NCBI GenBank assembly: GCA_026770575.1
Contig: MU657166.1
Span: forward strand, 911,203 to 975,202
Reading direction: 5' to 3'
DNA from: Pelagophyceae sp. CCMP2097
Lineage: Eukaryota; Sar; Pelagophyceae
Length of the DNA stretch: 64,000 nt
Below, piece after piece: positions 42,050 to 53,148 of this stretch; position 1 is the first letter of the stretch, and each line of letters opens with the position of its first letter. The translations under genes and the position numbers were made by a program. The notes under the pieces are model-generated. The model was not told where the DNA came from, ran no database searches, and saw only the letters and a program-made list of their open reading frames with translations.

Positions 42050-42124
42050 AAAGGTGTTGATGATCAGCGACAGGAGCTGGTTGATGTCCGCCGAGAACGC
42101 AAACGTCTCAACCTCGGCCGACAT
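39940..42124 (-). CDS. HSP90: Cytosolic heat shock protein 90
   Basis: ATP-dependent chaperone of the cytosol. Exon 1 (42124-40260) and exon 2 (40201-39940) join in phase across a 58-nt intron (AA/GTGCGT to TAG), giving 708 residues. The start is [20 protein letters not shown]. The ATPase domain has the usual signatures ([37 protein letters not shown]). The acidic charged linker of Asp/Glu and Lys lies around residues 215-265. The middle domain has [13 protein letters not shown]; the C-terminal domain has [17 protein letters not shown]. The terminus is MEQVD, a variant of the MEEVD tail that binds TPR co-chaperones. No ER signal or organelle leader is present. An upstream in-frame extension to 42241 is probably 5' UTR. 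Confidence 0.98.
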
Positions 42125-43868
42125 GTTGGCGGGTGGGGGGTTTGAAAAACCTAATAACAACGCCGTCGAAAGGGGGGCAACAGGCGGGGCCGCACAACGC
42201 CCCGCCCAGCGGACCCGGGGCGCAAGAGGCCAGGACGCCAACGCCCGCGCCCGATTTGAATGCTGCGCACCTTTTAGAGAGACCCGGAGAGACTCGGAGA
42301 GTTCGTCAGGTGGAATCGCTCACGGAGAGAGTGAGTTAACGGTCCGTTTTGGGAAAACCCGCGTCGTAGAATGTTCGTCTGTGATGAGACTAGGGTCCTC
42401 GCGGGCACCGCGGCCGCCGTGCTCTGCGCGAACCTCGACGCAGCCGCAATCTGCACGAAATCTGTCCGCGGGCTCAGCAGCCGTCGAGGGTGCGTCCGTC
42501 GGCGCCGAGAGCCCGTTTAGAAGACTGCGACGGCTTCCGTCGCCCTCGAGGGGCGGCGCGGTGCGACTCGTATCAGCGCGTGCGTGGTGGCGCACTCGCG
42601 GAGCAGTCGAGGGTGCGCCGTTGCCCGACCCGGAACCGGACTCGAAAAATCATTCACGAACGCGCACCGCGACCCGCCAGCCCCGGATGACGACGTGGCA
42701 CGCCATCGCCGTGCCGACGGGGATGGCCGGCCTGTCGAGCGCGTGGTGCATGCAGCGTGCGGGCACGTGCCGTACTCCGAGGGGCGCAGGGTCCGAAAGC
42801 CCCACGCGCGCAATGATGGGCCGCGCCCCGTCGCCGGCCTCGCACGGCACCGGCGGTGACGAGCGCGATATCGAACGCCGGCGAGCACGTCGTCGTCGGC
42901 GCGCGCGATCGTCGCGTCGGACGCTCGGGACAGTCGGATGCTTGGGTCGCAGCCGCGCACTGTGGGATGCGGCCGCGCGCCGGCCGGCATCCGCCTCAAC
43001 GTAGAGGCTGCCGCTTGCACGGCGACGAAGCGGGCGTCGTCCACTCCGTCGCGGTGCCTGTGTCGGCGCGCACCGCCGAGGCCGCGCGGCACCCAGAGCC
43101 GGAGCGCTTGCGAGCCGGAGCGCTTGCTCGCCGTCGCCAAAAGGCCGCCGCCTCCCCGCAGCGAGCGCCGCCGCGCCAGCCATCCCGCAGAAGGCGTCGC
43201 CTTGTACGGTCGTGCGGAGGTCCGCCGCGCCCGCGCGTCGGCGTCGGCGTCGAAAGGCATGTCGGCCCGCCAGGCCGCCGTACGTCGCGCCGCCGGCGAT
43301 CATCATAGCGCGATGAGCATTCGCCCGGGGCGAGCCTTTTGCGGGCCCTGGGCGCCGCGGGCCCGGGGCGAGCGGCATGCCGAAGAGCAGTCATCGGCAG
43401 TCGCCTTCGGAAGAGCAGTCATAATTGCCTTTTGGAAGGGCTCCGGAAGGCGCCGCCGCAGCGCAGCCGGCTAAAGCCGCAGCGCATCGGCACCGGCACC
43501 GTCGTGCACGTCGTCGCCGCGCGCGCGTGGAGTTGAGTAGATATCGAGATCCCCGACCGAGTCAGGCTTGAGGATTCTTTTGTCCGTGCGGCGCGGATTC
43601 TGGTTCGCGGAGTCATTTGACGGAAACGCCCCCACTAAAGTTTTGCATGCTCGCGAGGTTCGTCTTCCGGTGGAGTCCTCCGAAGGGCCGATGGCAAGCG
43701 AAAGGTCGTATAGTTTAGAGGTGGTCGTGGACCCCAAAGAAAGGAACAAGGTGATAATGTGCAGAAGGCTGACAAAAGAGTTGGACAGACAGTGACAACG
43801 TGCGACTTGTCAGTCGTGGTGGCGGGGGGCGCTCTGCGAGAGCGCGCACGACCCGCGCCGGGTGGCAC
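42125..43868. other. GC-rich region without a supported gene
   Basis: Several overlapping frames are open on both strands. A minus-strand frame at 43378-42650 ends in a non-repetitive stretch (CMHHALDRPAIPVGTAMACH) that might be an exon, but I find no start, splice partner or family. Everything else is Arg/Ala-rich and typical of random GC-rich frames. HSP90 promoter elements should lie near 42130-42400. Confidence 0.35.
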
Positions 43869-44867
43869 TTAGTGCGCGTGGGGCTTGGCGTTGGAGGCCA
43901 TAATGTTGGTCCCGCGGAAGACGCCGACGGCAATCAACGGCTTGATGCAGAGCCAGTAAGGCATGTCCAAGCCCGGTCGCTTCATGGCGCGCGGGTGGAC
44001 GTGGTGCCAGTTGTGGTACGCCTCGCCGAAGAGCTGCGACAGCGGGTCGAAAGGGAGGTCGCGGCTGTGGCACTCGCCGTCCCCTTTCGCGGCGGAAAGG
44101 CCCTTGTCCGGGGTGTGGAACGCGACGTTAAAATACATGGTCAGCAGCTGACATAAGACGCCGGACCACATGGAGACGAAGAGCATCCAGGGGAGGCCGC
44201 CGTACTTGTAGAAGAGTAAGTGGTTGATGATAATGGGCACCGTGTGGAAGTTTTCAAAGATGGCCAGCTCGGGAAACTTCAGCAAATCGCCGACGCGCTC
44301 CTCGTCGATGCCGGCGCCGTGCGGCCCGTCGCAGCCGGGTTTGTAGACCCATCCGAGCCATGCAAACATTGCGCCGTGCGCCACGGGCGAGTGCGGGTCC
44401 TTGTCAGTGTCGCACGTCGAATGGTGCCGGCGGTGCTTCGAGGCCCACCACAGCGGCGGCCCCTGCGAGGCCAGGCAGCCGAGCCAGTAGAGTGCGAACT
44501 GCGTGACTCGGCCGCAGGAGAACGCCTTGTGCGAAAAATAGCGGTGCAGCACCATCGACATGCAGACGCACTCCTTCCAGAAATACAAAGCAAACATGGG
44601 CGCCATCAAAGCGCCTTGGAATTGTTTTCGATAAACGACGGAGAGAGCGAGCGTCAGCGGCAGCTCGAGGAGGAACATGGGGTTCAAAGCGAACCCCGGC
44701 ACGTGGCCGAAGAGGATGTTCAAACGCGCGTCGACGGGCAGGTGCGCGTGCTTCGCGCGCGGCCACGCATCCTGCGGCGAAACCGCGGCGGCCGGCGGCG
44801 CGGGGCAAGTCTTGACGTCGGGCGCGGCCGCGTCGAAGTCGTCCGAGAGGACCGCGGCCTTGCACAT
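43869..44867 (-). CDS. Membrane fatty acyl desaturase, delta-9 (stearoyl-CoA) type
   Basis: This enzyme introduces a double bond into a saturated acyl chain using O2 and a di-iron site. The single exon encodes 332 residues. The three histidine boxes are present: HRYFSH (108-113), HRRHH (145-149) and HNWHH (285-289), with the usual context (WWASKHRRHHSTCDTDKDPHSP is in the family pattern). Hydrophobic spans flank box 1 and follow box 2 (IIINHLLFYKYGGLPWMLF). No cytochrome b5 domain is fused. The N-terminus has no strong signal peptide, favouring an ER enzyme, though plastid location is not excluded. Substrate and position of the double bond are family-level inference. Confidence 0.93.
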   Translation of the reverse strand: MCKAAVLSDDFDAAAPDVKTCPAPPAAAVSPQDAWPRAKHAHLPVDARLNILFGHVPGFALNPMFLLELPLTLALSVVYRKQFQGALMAPMFALYFWKECVCMSMVLHRYFSHKAFSCGRVTQFALYWLGCLASQGPPLWWASKHRRHHSTCDTDKDPHSPVAHGAMFAWLGWVYKPGCDGPHGAGIDEERVGDLLKFPELAIFENFHTVPIIINHLLFYKYGGLPWMLFVSMWSGVLCQLLTMYFNVAFHTPDKGLSAAKGDGECHSRDLPFDPLSQLFGEAYHNWHHVHPRAMKRPGLDMPYWLCIKPLIAVGVFRGTNIMASNAKPHAH

Positions 44868-45472
44868 TCCGCGCGGCGGGGTATTCGGCGGTACGCGAGG
44901 CGCGGGGGCGGCGACCTACAGTCGACGATGCAACCGGGACGGTGCCGCCGCGGACGCGTTGAGGCGTCATGGCGGCACAACTTCGACATCAAGAGAATGG
45001 ATGCGCCCTGAAAGATGGCGCAGCACTTACCTTGGACGAGTCGTGGCGCGCTCGAATTCCTACATCGCGTCACCTTGCGCGCGGCGCGCCGGCGCGCGAA
45101 ATTTGAGAGAGAGACCAATCCGAGCCGCAACTTTAACGCCTTTTCTTCCGTCGCGTCTCGCGCGCAGCGGGCAAGGGATGCCCCCGATGCGCGGCGCTCT
45201 GTCTGCTCTCTCCGCAGGTCGGCGCTCGCGCGCGACGGGCGACTCGCGCGCACGCACGTTAATGATCCAACGCTGTCAAAAATGTCGGTGAGTGAATCTC
45301 GCGAATAATCATGCGGTTCGCGGACTGCTGCGTCACCACGCATGTCTCGATGCAAATACAAGCCGGTACCTTTTCTTCGGGTGGTCGCGGTCCCGCACAA
45401 AGCGAGGGTTGTTTATGACCTCGAAAATACCTGGTACATTTGGGTATTTTATGAGTATTTGCGGTGCCGGTG
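44868..45472. other. Intergenic region
   Basis: No frame with protein-like sequence is seen on either strand. The first part probably contains the desaturase promoter. Confidence 0.4.
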
Positions 45473-45544
45473 CAACGGACCGCAAAAATTCAACGGACTC
45501 CGAAGCGAAGTGTATGAGGTCCGTTGGATTTTTGCGGTCCGTTG
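45473..45544. repeat. 28-bp inverted repeat (foldback)
   Basis: Arms 45473-45500 and 45516-45544 are reverse complements with one mismatch and one extra base, with a 15-base loop. The left arm contains CAACGGACCGCAAAAATTCA. Transcribed, it would form a near-perfect hairpin. A pair of direct repeats with CCGTCCAAGCGGCGCT follows at about 45706-45770. Confidence 0.75.
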
Positions 45545-46048
45545 GACCGGGGCGTCCCTTTACCATCACACGTCACGAGGCTCACTGCAGGAGAATGCAC
45601 GTCGGTTGCGCTGTGGTGGCAAGTACTTGGCCTCGCTGCTACAGTACCTTGTGCTCGTCTACACGGAGTTCCACGGCCGCATGCTCCGCATCTACCTCGC
45701 GCACCCCCGTCCAAGCGGCGCTAGAGAGCTCCAGTACATGGCCCGTCCAAGCGGCGCTGAGAGCTCAAGTACAAGGCCCCATTGAGAGAACCCATCATAT
45801 ACCGTGACGATGAGAAGATCGGCGACGGTGCTGTACTTTGTATAGCATCACCGCTGCCCCGCGGTGACATGGCCCTCCGAGGTCCGCTGTCACCACACCA
45901 AGCGCCAGGCCGAGGCCGAGCCACCGCGCGAGACCCATCACAAGCCGCACCGCCTTCAATGGCGACGTGGAAAAAAGCCATTATTGTGTGGGATCCAGCA
46001 GCGACGGAACCGCCTGTTGTTGTTTTTTGCTGTCTCGGTGGAGCAAGG

Positions 46049-46483
46049 CTGGTAAAAACGTAAATTTGACCCCCAGGGAACATGTTTGGAACAACGTTTC
46101 CAGGCTATTTCATAAAACATCCAAAAACACGTGAATAAAACATGCCACGGCGACTGCATCCGAGGCGACGTTGATGGGCACGCGCATCTATCCGGTCAAC
46201 GAGTCGCTCGTGGGCCTCATCCTCACCGAGGACAACCCGCTCTACACCTTCCGAGGGTCGTGAGACGGGCTGCCCTTAACTGCCCTGCGGATTGAATCCT
46301 AAATATTATCCCAATTTGAGTTATTCATCTCTCCGAGAGGGCTCTCCAGAGGTCCAGCCGGCGGTCCCGGTGGGGCCACACGCGGGGGGGACAAGAACAC
46401 GTGTTTTTTTCACGGTGGTGGGAACAAAACAAACACGTGTTTTAAGGGGATTTGATCAAAACAACGTTTTACGTTTTTACCAG
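46049..46483. mobile_element. MITE-like element with 16-bp terminal inverted repeats
   Basis: CTGGTAAAAACGTAAA at 46049-46064 is exactly inverted at 46468-46483. The 435-bp interior is non-coding apart from a short reading frame at 46173-46263. That frame has protein-like codon use (MGTRIYPVNESLVG...) and ends in a stop. Internal motifs ACACGTG and ACAACGTTT recur on both sides. No target-site duplication is clear. Confidence 0.5.
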
Positions 46484-46506
46484 CAGGCTCCTTGCAGTGG
46501 AGTGCA

Positions 46507-46552
46507 TAGGAATTCCTAATAGGAATTCCTAGTATCCTAATAGGAATTCCTA
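46507..46552. repeat. Three copies of the palindrome TAGGAATTCCTA
   Basis: Three 12-bp palindromes lie within 46 bp, followed directly by CTACAATTGTAG, another palindrome. Single copies of the first also occur at 6372-6383 and 49128-49139. Confidence 0.8.
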
Positions 46553-47564
46553 CAATTGTAGAAGAAGAAGAATGGGGATCACACGACACCCCGCCACGCG
46601 CGCAGTTCGACGCCGTTAAGGTTCGGGCCTTGAGCGCGTATTCCAAGTAGACCCTTCTAACCATACGCTCACTGAGCGCCAAACGCGATTTAACAAGCCG
46701 AGACCTCGCACGGGCCACAGGGCCCTCATACGCTTCGAAATTGGCCAATCTCTCTGTCCCTTTCTCGCTCTCTCCTCTTCAACAGGCCGCGAAGACCTGC
46801 CTACAAGGGGTATGATAAAGCACAAGTGGCGCAAGTTTACAAGTGGCGCAAGTTTGTGCCTCCAAGAGGCCGCCTGCGGGGGTGGGCGTGGTCGCTATGG
46901 GCCTCCCTGCCCCCCGGGGTGTCCGTGACATGATCAGCCTCGAGGAGGGCGCCTTGCAAGGGCGTGAACAAGCGTTTCCCCCAATATTTTGGACTTGATA
47001 AAATCTTTATTTGCCTCTTTACCTTGATTTTGAACTGATTTTGCCTCCGTATTGCGAAGGTTCGGGCCCGGCTGTCCATCGCAGGACCGCCCGGATCAAA
47101 AAACTGGCTATGTGACGGGGCGGGTCCATACGTACTGGGGTGGTATTTGACTTGTCCCGTACGAGTGCCGCGAGTGGCGCTTCAGACGAGCCAAAACAGA
47201 CGTTCTGATTTTTAGTTTGGGCGTTTTTAACAAAAGATTTTTTTGGGCCATGGCATTGCCGGACTCAGCGCGACGTCCTCTATGACTTCCAACAGGGCCA
47301 AACTCCAACCGACGAAAACTCCGATGGACAGAAAGTCCTCAGCGTCATTAGCGATACCCCTTGTAGACCGTGACGTTTGGTGTTTTGAGTTCCGATGGAG
47401 ACACTCTCGCGGCATCCTTAGAGGTCTTTGCGTGGGACGTGGAGACCTATCCTTGGTGTCGACCGTCTAGGCCCCGAGCCGTGGTGATCCGACGCCGGGC
47501 GAGGTTCTCCATTGCGCGTTTTTACGAGGTTCGTGTTTGTCAGCGCCAAACGAGAAAAATGCGC
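46553..47564. other. Gene-poor spacer
   Basis: A short tandem duplication of AAGTGGCGCAAGTTT is at about 46822-46855. No supported gene, RNA or regulatory element is otherwise seen. Confidence 0.4.
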
Positions 47565-49050
47565 GACTCGCCGTTCCATCCAACCCAGCTGCGCCTCGAG
47601 CACCGGCACGCCCCGGCGTCCACCGCGCCCTGCTCACCTCCTCACGCGCACTGCGGTCGATTGGAACGTCAAATCTCTCGGGCCCGTCTCGTCGAATCCT
47701 ACGGGCGGGTCCTGATACACAACCGTAGGCGCGCCGCCGCTCAGATCCGGCACGCCCCCGCGTCCACCACGCCCTGCTCACCTCCTCACGCGCACCGCGG
47801 TCGATGGAACGTCGAAAGGCGATCTCTCGGGCCCGTCTCGTCGAATCCCTCGGGCGGGTCCTGAAACACAACCGTAGGCGCGCCGCCGCTCAGATCCGGC
47901 ACGCCCCCGCGCCCACCACGCCCTACTCACCTCCTCACGCGCACCGCGGTCGATGGAACGTCGAAAGAATCGGGCCCGTCTCGTCGAGTCCCTCGGGCGG
48001 TCGCGTCGATACAAAAGCCGTAGGCGCGCCGCCGGCGACCCCGCCCAGCTCCTGCACGCTCCCGCGTCCACCGCGCCCTGCGCACTTCCTCCTCTGCGGT
48101 CGATGGAACGTCGAAAGGGGATCTCTCGGGCCCGTCTCGTTGAGTCCCTCGGGCGGCCGCGTCGATACAAAAGCCGTAGGCGCGACGCCGTCGACGGCAA
48201 GCACCGGCACGCCCCCGCGTCCACCACGCCCTACTCACCTCCTCACGCGCACCGCGGTCGATGGAGCGTCGAAAGGGGATCTCTCGGGCTCGTCTCGTCG
48301 AGTCCCGCGGGCGGGTCCTGATACACAACCGTAGGCGCAACGGCGCCCGGAACCGGCACGCCTCCGCGTCCACCGCGCCCTGTGCACTTCCTCCTCTGCG
48401 GTCGATGGAACGTCGAAAGGGGATCTCTCGGGCCCGTCTCGTCAAATCCCTCGGGCGGGTCCTGATACACAACCGTAGGCGCGACGCCGAAAAGCGCGAG
48501 CACGCCCCCGCGTCCACCGCGCCCTGCGCACTTCCTCACGCACACCGCGGTCGATGGAACGTCGAAAGAATCGGGCCCGTCTCGTCGAGTCCCTCGGGCG
48601 GCCGCGTCGATACAAAAGCCGTAGGCGCGACGCCGGCGACCCCGCCCAGCTCCAGCTCGCCCCCGCGTCCACCGCGCCCTGCGCACTTCCTCCTGCGGGC
48701 GGGTCCTGATACACTACCGTAGGCGCGCCGCTGACCGCAAGCACCGGCACGCCCCCGCGTCCACCACGCCCTACTCACCTCCTCACGCGCACCGCGGTCG
48801 ATGGAACGTCGAAAGGGGATCTCTCGGGCTCGTCTCGTCGAATCCTCGGGTGGCCGGGTCGATGCTCTAACCCGTAGGAAACACAAGAACTACTCCGACA
48901 GGCGCGAGCACGCCCCCGCGTCCACCGCGCCCTGCTCACCTCCTAACGCGCACCGCGGTCGATACAACGTCGAGAGGCTCCTCTCGGGCCTGTCTCGTCG
49001 AATCCTACGGCCGGGTCCTGATACACAACCGTAGGCGCGACGCCGCCGGT
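47565..49050. repeat. Satellite-like tandem array of ~150-bp units
   Basis: About ten units are marked by GCGGTCGATGGAACGTCGAA, recurring near 47652, 47797, 47946, 48098, 48252, 48398, 48545, 48793 and 48953. One unit near 48690 is partial. Each unit also holds CGGGCCCGTCTCGTCGA, a variable link (GGTCCTGATACACAACCGTAGG or CGCGTCGATACAAAAGCCGTAGG type) and CCCCGCGTCCACC. Unit lengths vary (about 144-160 bp), not always by multiples of three, so no frame runs through the array. Two link types alternate, suggesting homogenisation between subfamilies. Confidence 0.88.
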
Positions 49051-49566
49051 GCGACTCTCATGCAGATCGGCGGAGTCGCGTCGCGGAGTCGCCCCGTGCG
49101 TGGCAAGATTCAGGAGCCCGCGAGCTCATAGGAATTCCTAATCAAGGGGGTCGGTCGATGTAGGCGGCAGACTGCCCCGCGTGCACGTGCGGCCAACGCG
49201 CGGCGGCCGAAGCGGTACGGAAGCAAAATGTAGATTTGGAACCCAAAGACCGCAAGAAGACCAGCGGCCACACGTATCGCTGCCGCCCGCAGTGCCCCAT
49301 GCGCTTGTTTATCGAAGCGTTGTCTCAGTTGTAGCAAAGTTGCGTCCCTAACTCAAAAGATCACATTGTTTTCGATGTCCGCCTGGGTCCTCCGGGCCCC
49401 CCCGCCCCTCCCCCGGGGCCTCCAGCGCCCTCCGGGCGCCTTTCAGCGCCTCCGGCGCCCCCCCCCCCCTGGCCTGGTGTGCCCACGACACGCGTCGCGT
49501 AAGCTGCCCCCCTTAGCCCAGGGGGTACTCTTTCGAACCACTCGGGTTTGACGACCCTTTTGGGGC

Positions 49567-49600
49567 AGCCCCCACCCAGGGTGGATTTTTAAGCAAGCAA
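49567..49600 (+). repeat. Third copy of the CCCAGGGTGGAT/AAGCAAGCAA repeat
   Basis: Matches the two copies at 24289-24374. It is preceded by a C- and G-rich low-complexity stretch (49390-49480). Confidence 0.6.
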
Positions 49601-49663
49601 CCACACCACCGGTTTCCTCAGCAGCCTATTGGGCGGTGGCGCGCCGGCCTCGCGTTTGCGACC

Positions 49664-50065
49664 ATGCCTTCCATCGCGTGTGGCAGCAGCTTGTACTCTG
49701 GCCCGGACTCTGACGACGACGGCAAGCTCGAGCTGAAGCGGCGCACGCCAAATCCGACGGCCGCGCCGACGCCCGCGCCGACGGCCGGGCCCACGGAGTC
49801 GCCGACGCCCGCGCCGACGCCCGCTCCGACCGTGCAGCCGACGGCGGTTCCGACGGCCGCGCCGACGGCCGCGCCGACTGCGATGCCGACGGCCGCGCCG
49901 ACGGCCGCGCCGACTGCGATGCCGACGGCCGTGCCGACCGACGCGCCGACGGCCGTTCCGACCACGATGCAAAAGGCCGGTCCGACCACGTTGCCGACGG
50001 CCGGTCCGACCGTGCAGCTGATTGCCGATGACCGCACCGGTTCCACCCACGCGTGGCCACGATGA
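49664..50065 (+). CDS. PT-repeat (Pro-Thr-Ala) low-complexity protein
   Basis: The 133-residue frame has a short Ser/Asp-rich start, then about 25 units of APT, MPT, VPT or GPT type (PTAAPTAAPTAMPTAAPT-like), and a brief unrelated end. The DNA is a 12-bp repeat around CCGACGGCCGCG. PT repeats are common in extracellular proteins of heterokont algae and are probably O-glycosylated. No signal peptide is evident, so this may be one exon of a larger gene. The complementary strand is also open (Val/Gly/Ala), a result of the repeat, so coding on this strand is favoured by the known PT-repeat class, not proven. Confidence 0.5.
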   Translation: MPSIACGSSLYSGPDSDDDGKLELKRRTPNPTAAPTPAPTAGPTESPTPAPTPAPTVQPTAVPTAAPTAAPTAMPTAAPTAAPTAMPTAVPTDAPTAVPTTMQKAGPTTLPTAGPTVQLIADDRTGSTHAWPR

Positions 50066-50183
50066 CCACGTATCGCCCCCTCCGCGTCGACTGTTTGATT
50101 GACTCACTCGGATTAAAGTGAATATCGCCAAAAGAACACTGCGGTAGGTGAAACGCCAACGCCAGGCCTCAGTCCGGCAGGAC

Positions 50184-52923
50184 ATGCCGCGCACGTCGGG
50201 CCTTTCGTCGGGGGGCAAGCCGAAGCCGGCGCAGCGCGCGGGCAAGTCGCAGTTCCCGGGGAAGCGCGCCGACTCTGCTGCGCCCGGCGGTGAGGCGTCA
50301 TGGGGCGCAAACGTCCCAAACGTCCCGCGAATCATCGTCGACGGCATCGACCTGACGCCGCTGCCGCTGCGCATCCCGGTTCGCAGAAACACGCAAGGCT
50401 TAGACGCCGCGCCGAAGCCCGCCGCCACCGGGGCGCTCGACGAGGTGGCCGACTCGGATGGGGACACGGCCGACCTCGTCGACGAGGAGCTCTTGGACGA
50501 CGACTACGGGTCGGCGTCGCAGCTCGATCCGGACGAGGACGCGCGCGAGAGCGTTTTGGTGACACAGACGCTCCGCGAGTCGGCCACGACGACGCTCCTG
50601 GCCATCCCGGGCGTCTGCGTCGCCGTCGACTTTGCGAGAAAGCCAAAAGTCGAGGAGCGCAACGCCGCCTACGACACGCTCGTCGGCGGGCGCGCCGCCT
50701 CGGACCGGTACACGGCGCGCCACGCGCAGACTCTCAACTTTGCGCAGAAGCATGCAGAGGTGCGTTTGAGAGTCGAGCCGCGAGGACAGCGGCTCCAACG
50801 TCCGGCCTCAGGTCATGGCGTCGCCGCCGGTCACGGCCGAGTGCGGCTGCGAGGCGTCTCAGTGGGACATTTTTGACGCCAACGAAGCTCAGAGTAAGGC
50901 GCTCGCCGAGGAGACGGCCGGGTCGAAGAAGCAGCGCGCCAAGGCAAAGCTCGAGGTCGAGATGCGCAAGACGCTCTCCGTGAGTCCACGCCGCATAAGC
51001 CCGCCCCGGGGCACTCCGCTTGAGCCTCGGTCGACGACGCACGCTGCTGGGGGTCGTCGCGCTGAGATGCCACATCTCGAGCACTCCACGAACACAGGTG
51101 GCGCTCGCGAGCCCGGACTTTTTGCTCGATATTTCCGAAGCGCAAAAGACGGCTGCCAAGACGAAGAAGCCGCACCTCGTCGACGACGACGCGGCGCAGG
51201 CGCATTTGTCTTCGACGGAGCGTGTCTTGCAGGGCCAGCAGGCGGCGGCGGTGCTCTCTTCGCGCGCGTTGGCGGCGTCGCTGTCGACGATGGAGAGGTG
51301 CGTCCAGCAGAATCTTTTTCACGCGCAGCAGTTGCGCTACCGCGACCACCTCTCTGCAGCCGAAGTGACGCAACGCGCAGACGTGCTCCGCCTCGCATCT
51401 GACGGCGACGCCTCGGTCGAGGACGACGGCGCCTCGCGAATGAGCCGCGCCTCGGCCGCGTCGGCCGCCATAGAGGAAGACGCGGCCGCCGACGAGCCTT
51501 CGGCGTCGCCTTTGCCGCCCCCACCGGGCTCCACCGTCGCGGCGGCCGAGGCGGCGTCGCTGGAGCTGCTGTGGTCGTGGTCGGCGCCCATGACGCGCGG
51601 CCGCACGGTGACGTGCATGTCCTGGAACCGTGTCAATGCGGACGTGCTGGCGGTGGGCTACGGCTCTTTATCCTACGAGGCCGCCCCGCGCGGCGGCCTC
51701 GTCCTGTTTTGGTCATTGAGGAACCCGACGTACCCGGAGCGCGTCATCGAACTCGGGTCCGGGTGCACGGCGCTCGACTTTTCCACGAAAACGCCGCACC
51801 TGTTGGCTGTTGGGATGCATGACGGCACTGTGGCCATTTACAACGTCCGCGCCCACGGCGCTGCCGACGACGGCGGCGCGGCGGCGGCCCCGATGCTCGA
51901 CTCTGAGCACTCGGCTGGCAAGCACATGGACCCCGTGTGGCAGGTGCAGTGGGTCGGCAAAGGCTCGGAGCGCGGTGAGTCCCTCGTCTCCATCTCCACA
52001 GACGGCCGTGTGGTGGAATGGTCCATGAAAAAGGGCCTCGAGGACGCCTGCCTCATGGTCCTCAAGCGCGTCGGCGCCAGCGAGGGCGTCATCTCCAGAC
52101 AAGCCTCTGGACTTTGCTTCGATTTCGCACGCGACGACGCCAGTATCTACCTCGCCGGCACCGAGGACGGCCTCGTCCACCGCTGCTCCTGCTCCTACAA
52201 CGAGCAGTACCTCGAGACGTACACGGGCCACACGGGGCCCGTGTACCGCATCCGCTATTCGCCCTTTTGGCCGCCCGCGTTTCTGAGCTGCTCCGCGGAC
52301 TGGACGGCCAAGCTCTGGCACGCCTCGGATTCTTCCGCGGTGCACACGTTCCAGTCTGTGGACCTCGCCGACGTGGTCCACGACGTGGCCTGGTCGCCGC
52401 ACGACGCTACTGTGTTTGCGCTGGTCGCGGGCGACGGCCGGATGGAAATCTGGGACCTGCACAACTCCACACTCGATCCGGCAATCCGACAATTCAACGC
52501 CCCCGACGGCGCCAAACCCCCTGACGCCCGGCCCGCGTCCTCTCCGCCCGGCAGCGTGCGCGCCGGCCCCCCCGAAGAAAGGGGACCGGCTGCCGGAAAG
52601 TCGAGGGGGTGCAATGCGACGGCATTCTTACGCCGCGTCATCGACGGCTCGTCTAGGCTTCGACGGTCATCGACGGCGACGACTCGACTACTTCGCCTGC
52701 TGCGGGCCCCGGCACGGGCGTACCTCTGACCACAGTCCTTTTCGCGGCCAACGACGCGCCCGTCCTCGTCGTCGGCGACGTCTCCGGCGCCGTGACGTGC
52801 TACTGCATCAAGGGCATGCCCCGCGCGGCCTCGCGCGGCGCGGACCAAATAGCGAATTTGAAAACGGCAATGTACCCCGACCCGCTCGAAGGCCGGCCCG
52901 CCGCGCACGCCGACGGCGCCTGA
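50184..52923 (+). CDS. DNAI4: Axonemal dynein intermediate chain, DNAI4/WDR78-like
   Basis: A subunit linked to inner-arm (f/I1) dynein of the ciliary axoneme. Exons 50184-50759, 50812-50979, 51098-52555 and 52657-52923 are all in phase (donors GTGCGT, GTGAGT, GTGCGC), giving 822 residues. The N-terminal part has VEERNAAYDTLV and AASDRYTARHAQTLNFA, then CGCEASQWDIFDA, as in WDR78. A WD40 propeller follows: VTCMSWNRVNADVLAVGYG, GGLVLFWSLRNPTYPER, VGMHDGTVAIYNV, DPVWQVQWVG, STDGRVVEWSM, GTEDGLVHRC, YTGHTGPVYRIRYSPF, LSCSADWTAKLW and VVHDVAWSPHDATVFA. The last exon has a final blade (VLFAANDAPVLVVGDVSG). A ciliated or flagellated stage is implied. Confidence 0.88.
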
Positions 52924-53148
52924 GCAGACCGCGCGGCGCACGCGGCGCGCGGACCGACGGCGCTCCCGACGGACCCGAGGCGCGGGCCCACCCGCGCTTT
53001 CTAACAACTTTTCAATGCCAATGGACATTGCCACATACATTGGAGGATTACGAGTCAACGTACGACCCTTCTCAGCCCCTTCTCCGCCCGACGGACGCAA
53101 AGGACCCACGGACGCCCCCGCTGCCACTGGAGTGCGGTGCTGCAGAGT

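Noticed and set aside
40793..42145. 450-codon plus-strand frame opposite HSP90
   Set aside because: Antisense of HSP90, explained by strong codon bias in the highly conserved chaperone gene.
42517..43378. Overlapping minus-strand frames between HSP90 and the desaturase
   Set aside because: I tested the idea of a succinate dehydrogenase membrane subunit for the end of 43378-42650, but the conserved histidine context did not match, and no splice model was convincing.
47565..49050. Multiple long frames on both strands in the satellite (repeated RSIDRGAREEVSRAWW-like units)
   Set aside because: Unit lengths are not multiples of three, so each frame breaks after a few units. No start, domain or splice pattern supports a repeat protein.
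47565..49050. CRISPR-like array
   Set aside because: Units are ~150 bp with diverged sequence throughout, not short identical repeats with unique spacers, and the DNA is eukaryotic.
49589..50467. Minus-strand frames through the PT-repeat region (Val/Gly/Ala repeats)
   Set aside because: A 12-bp repeat keeps all frames open. The plus-strand PT pattern is a known protein class, while the complementary pattern is not.
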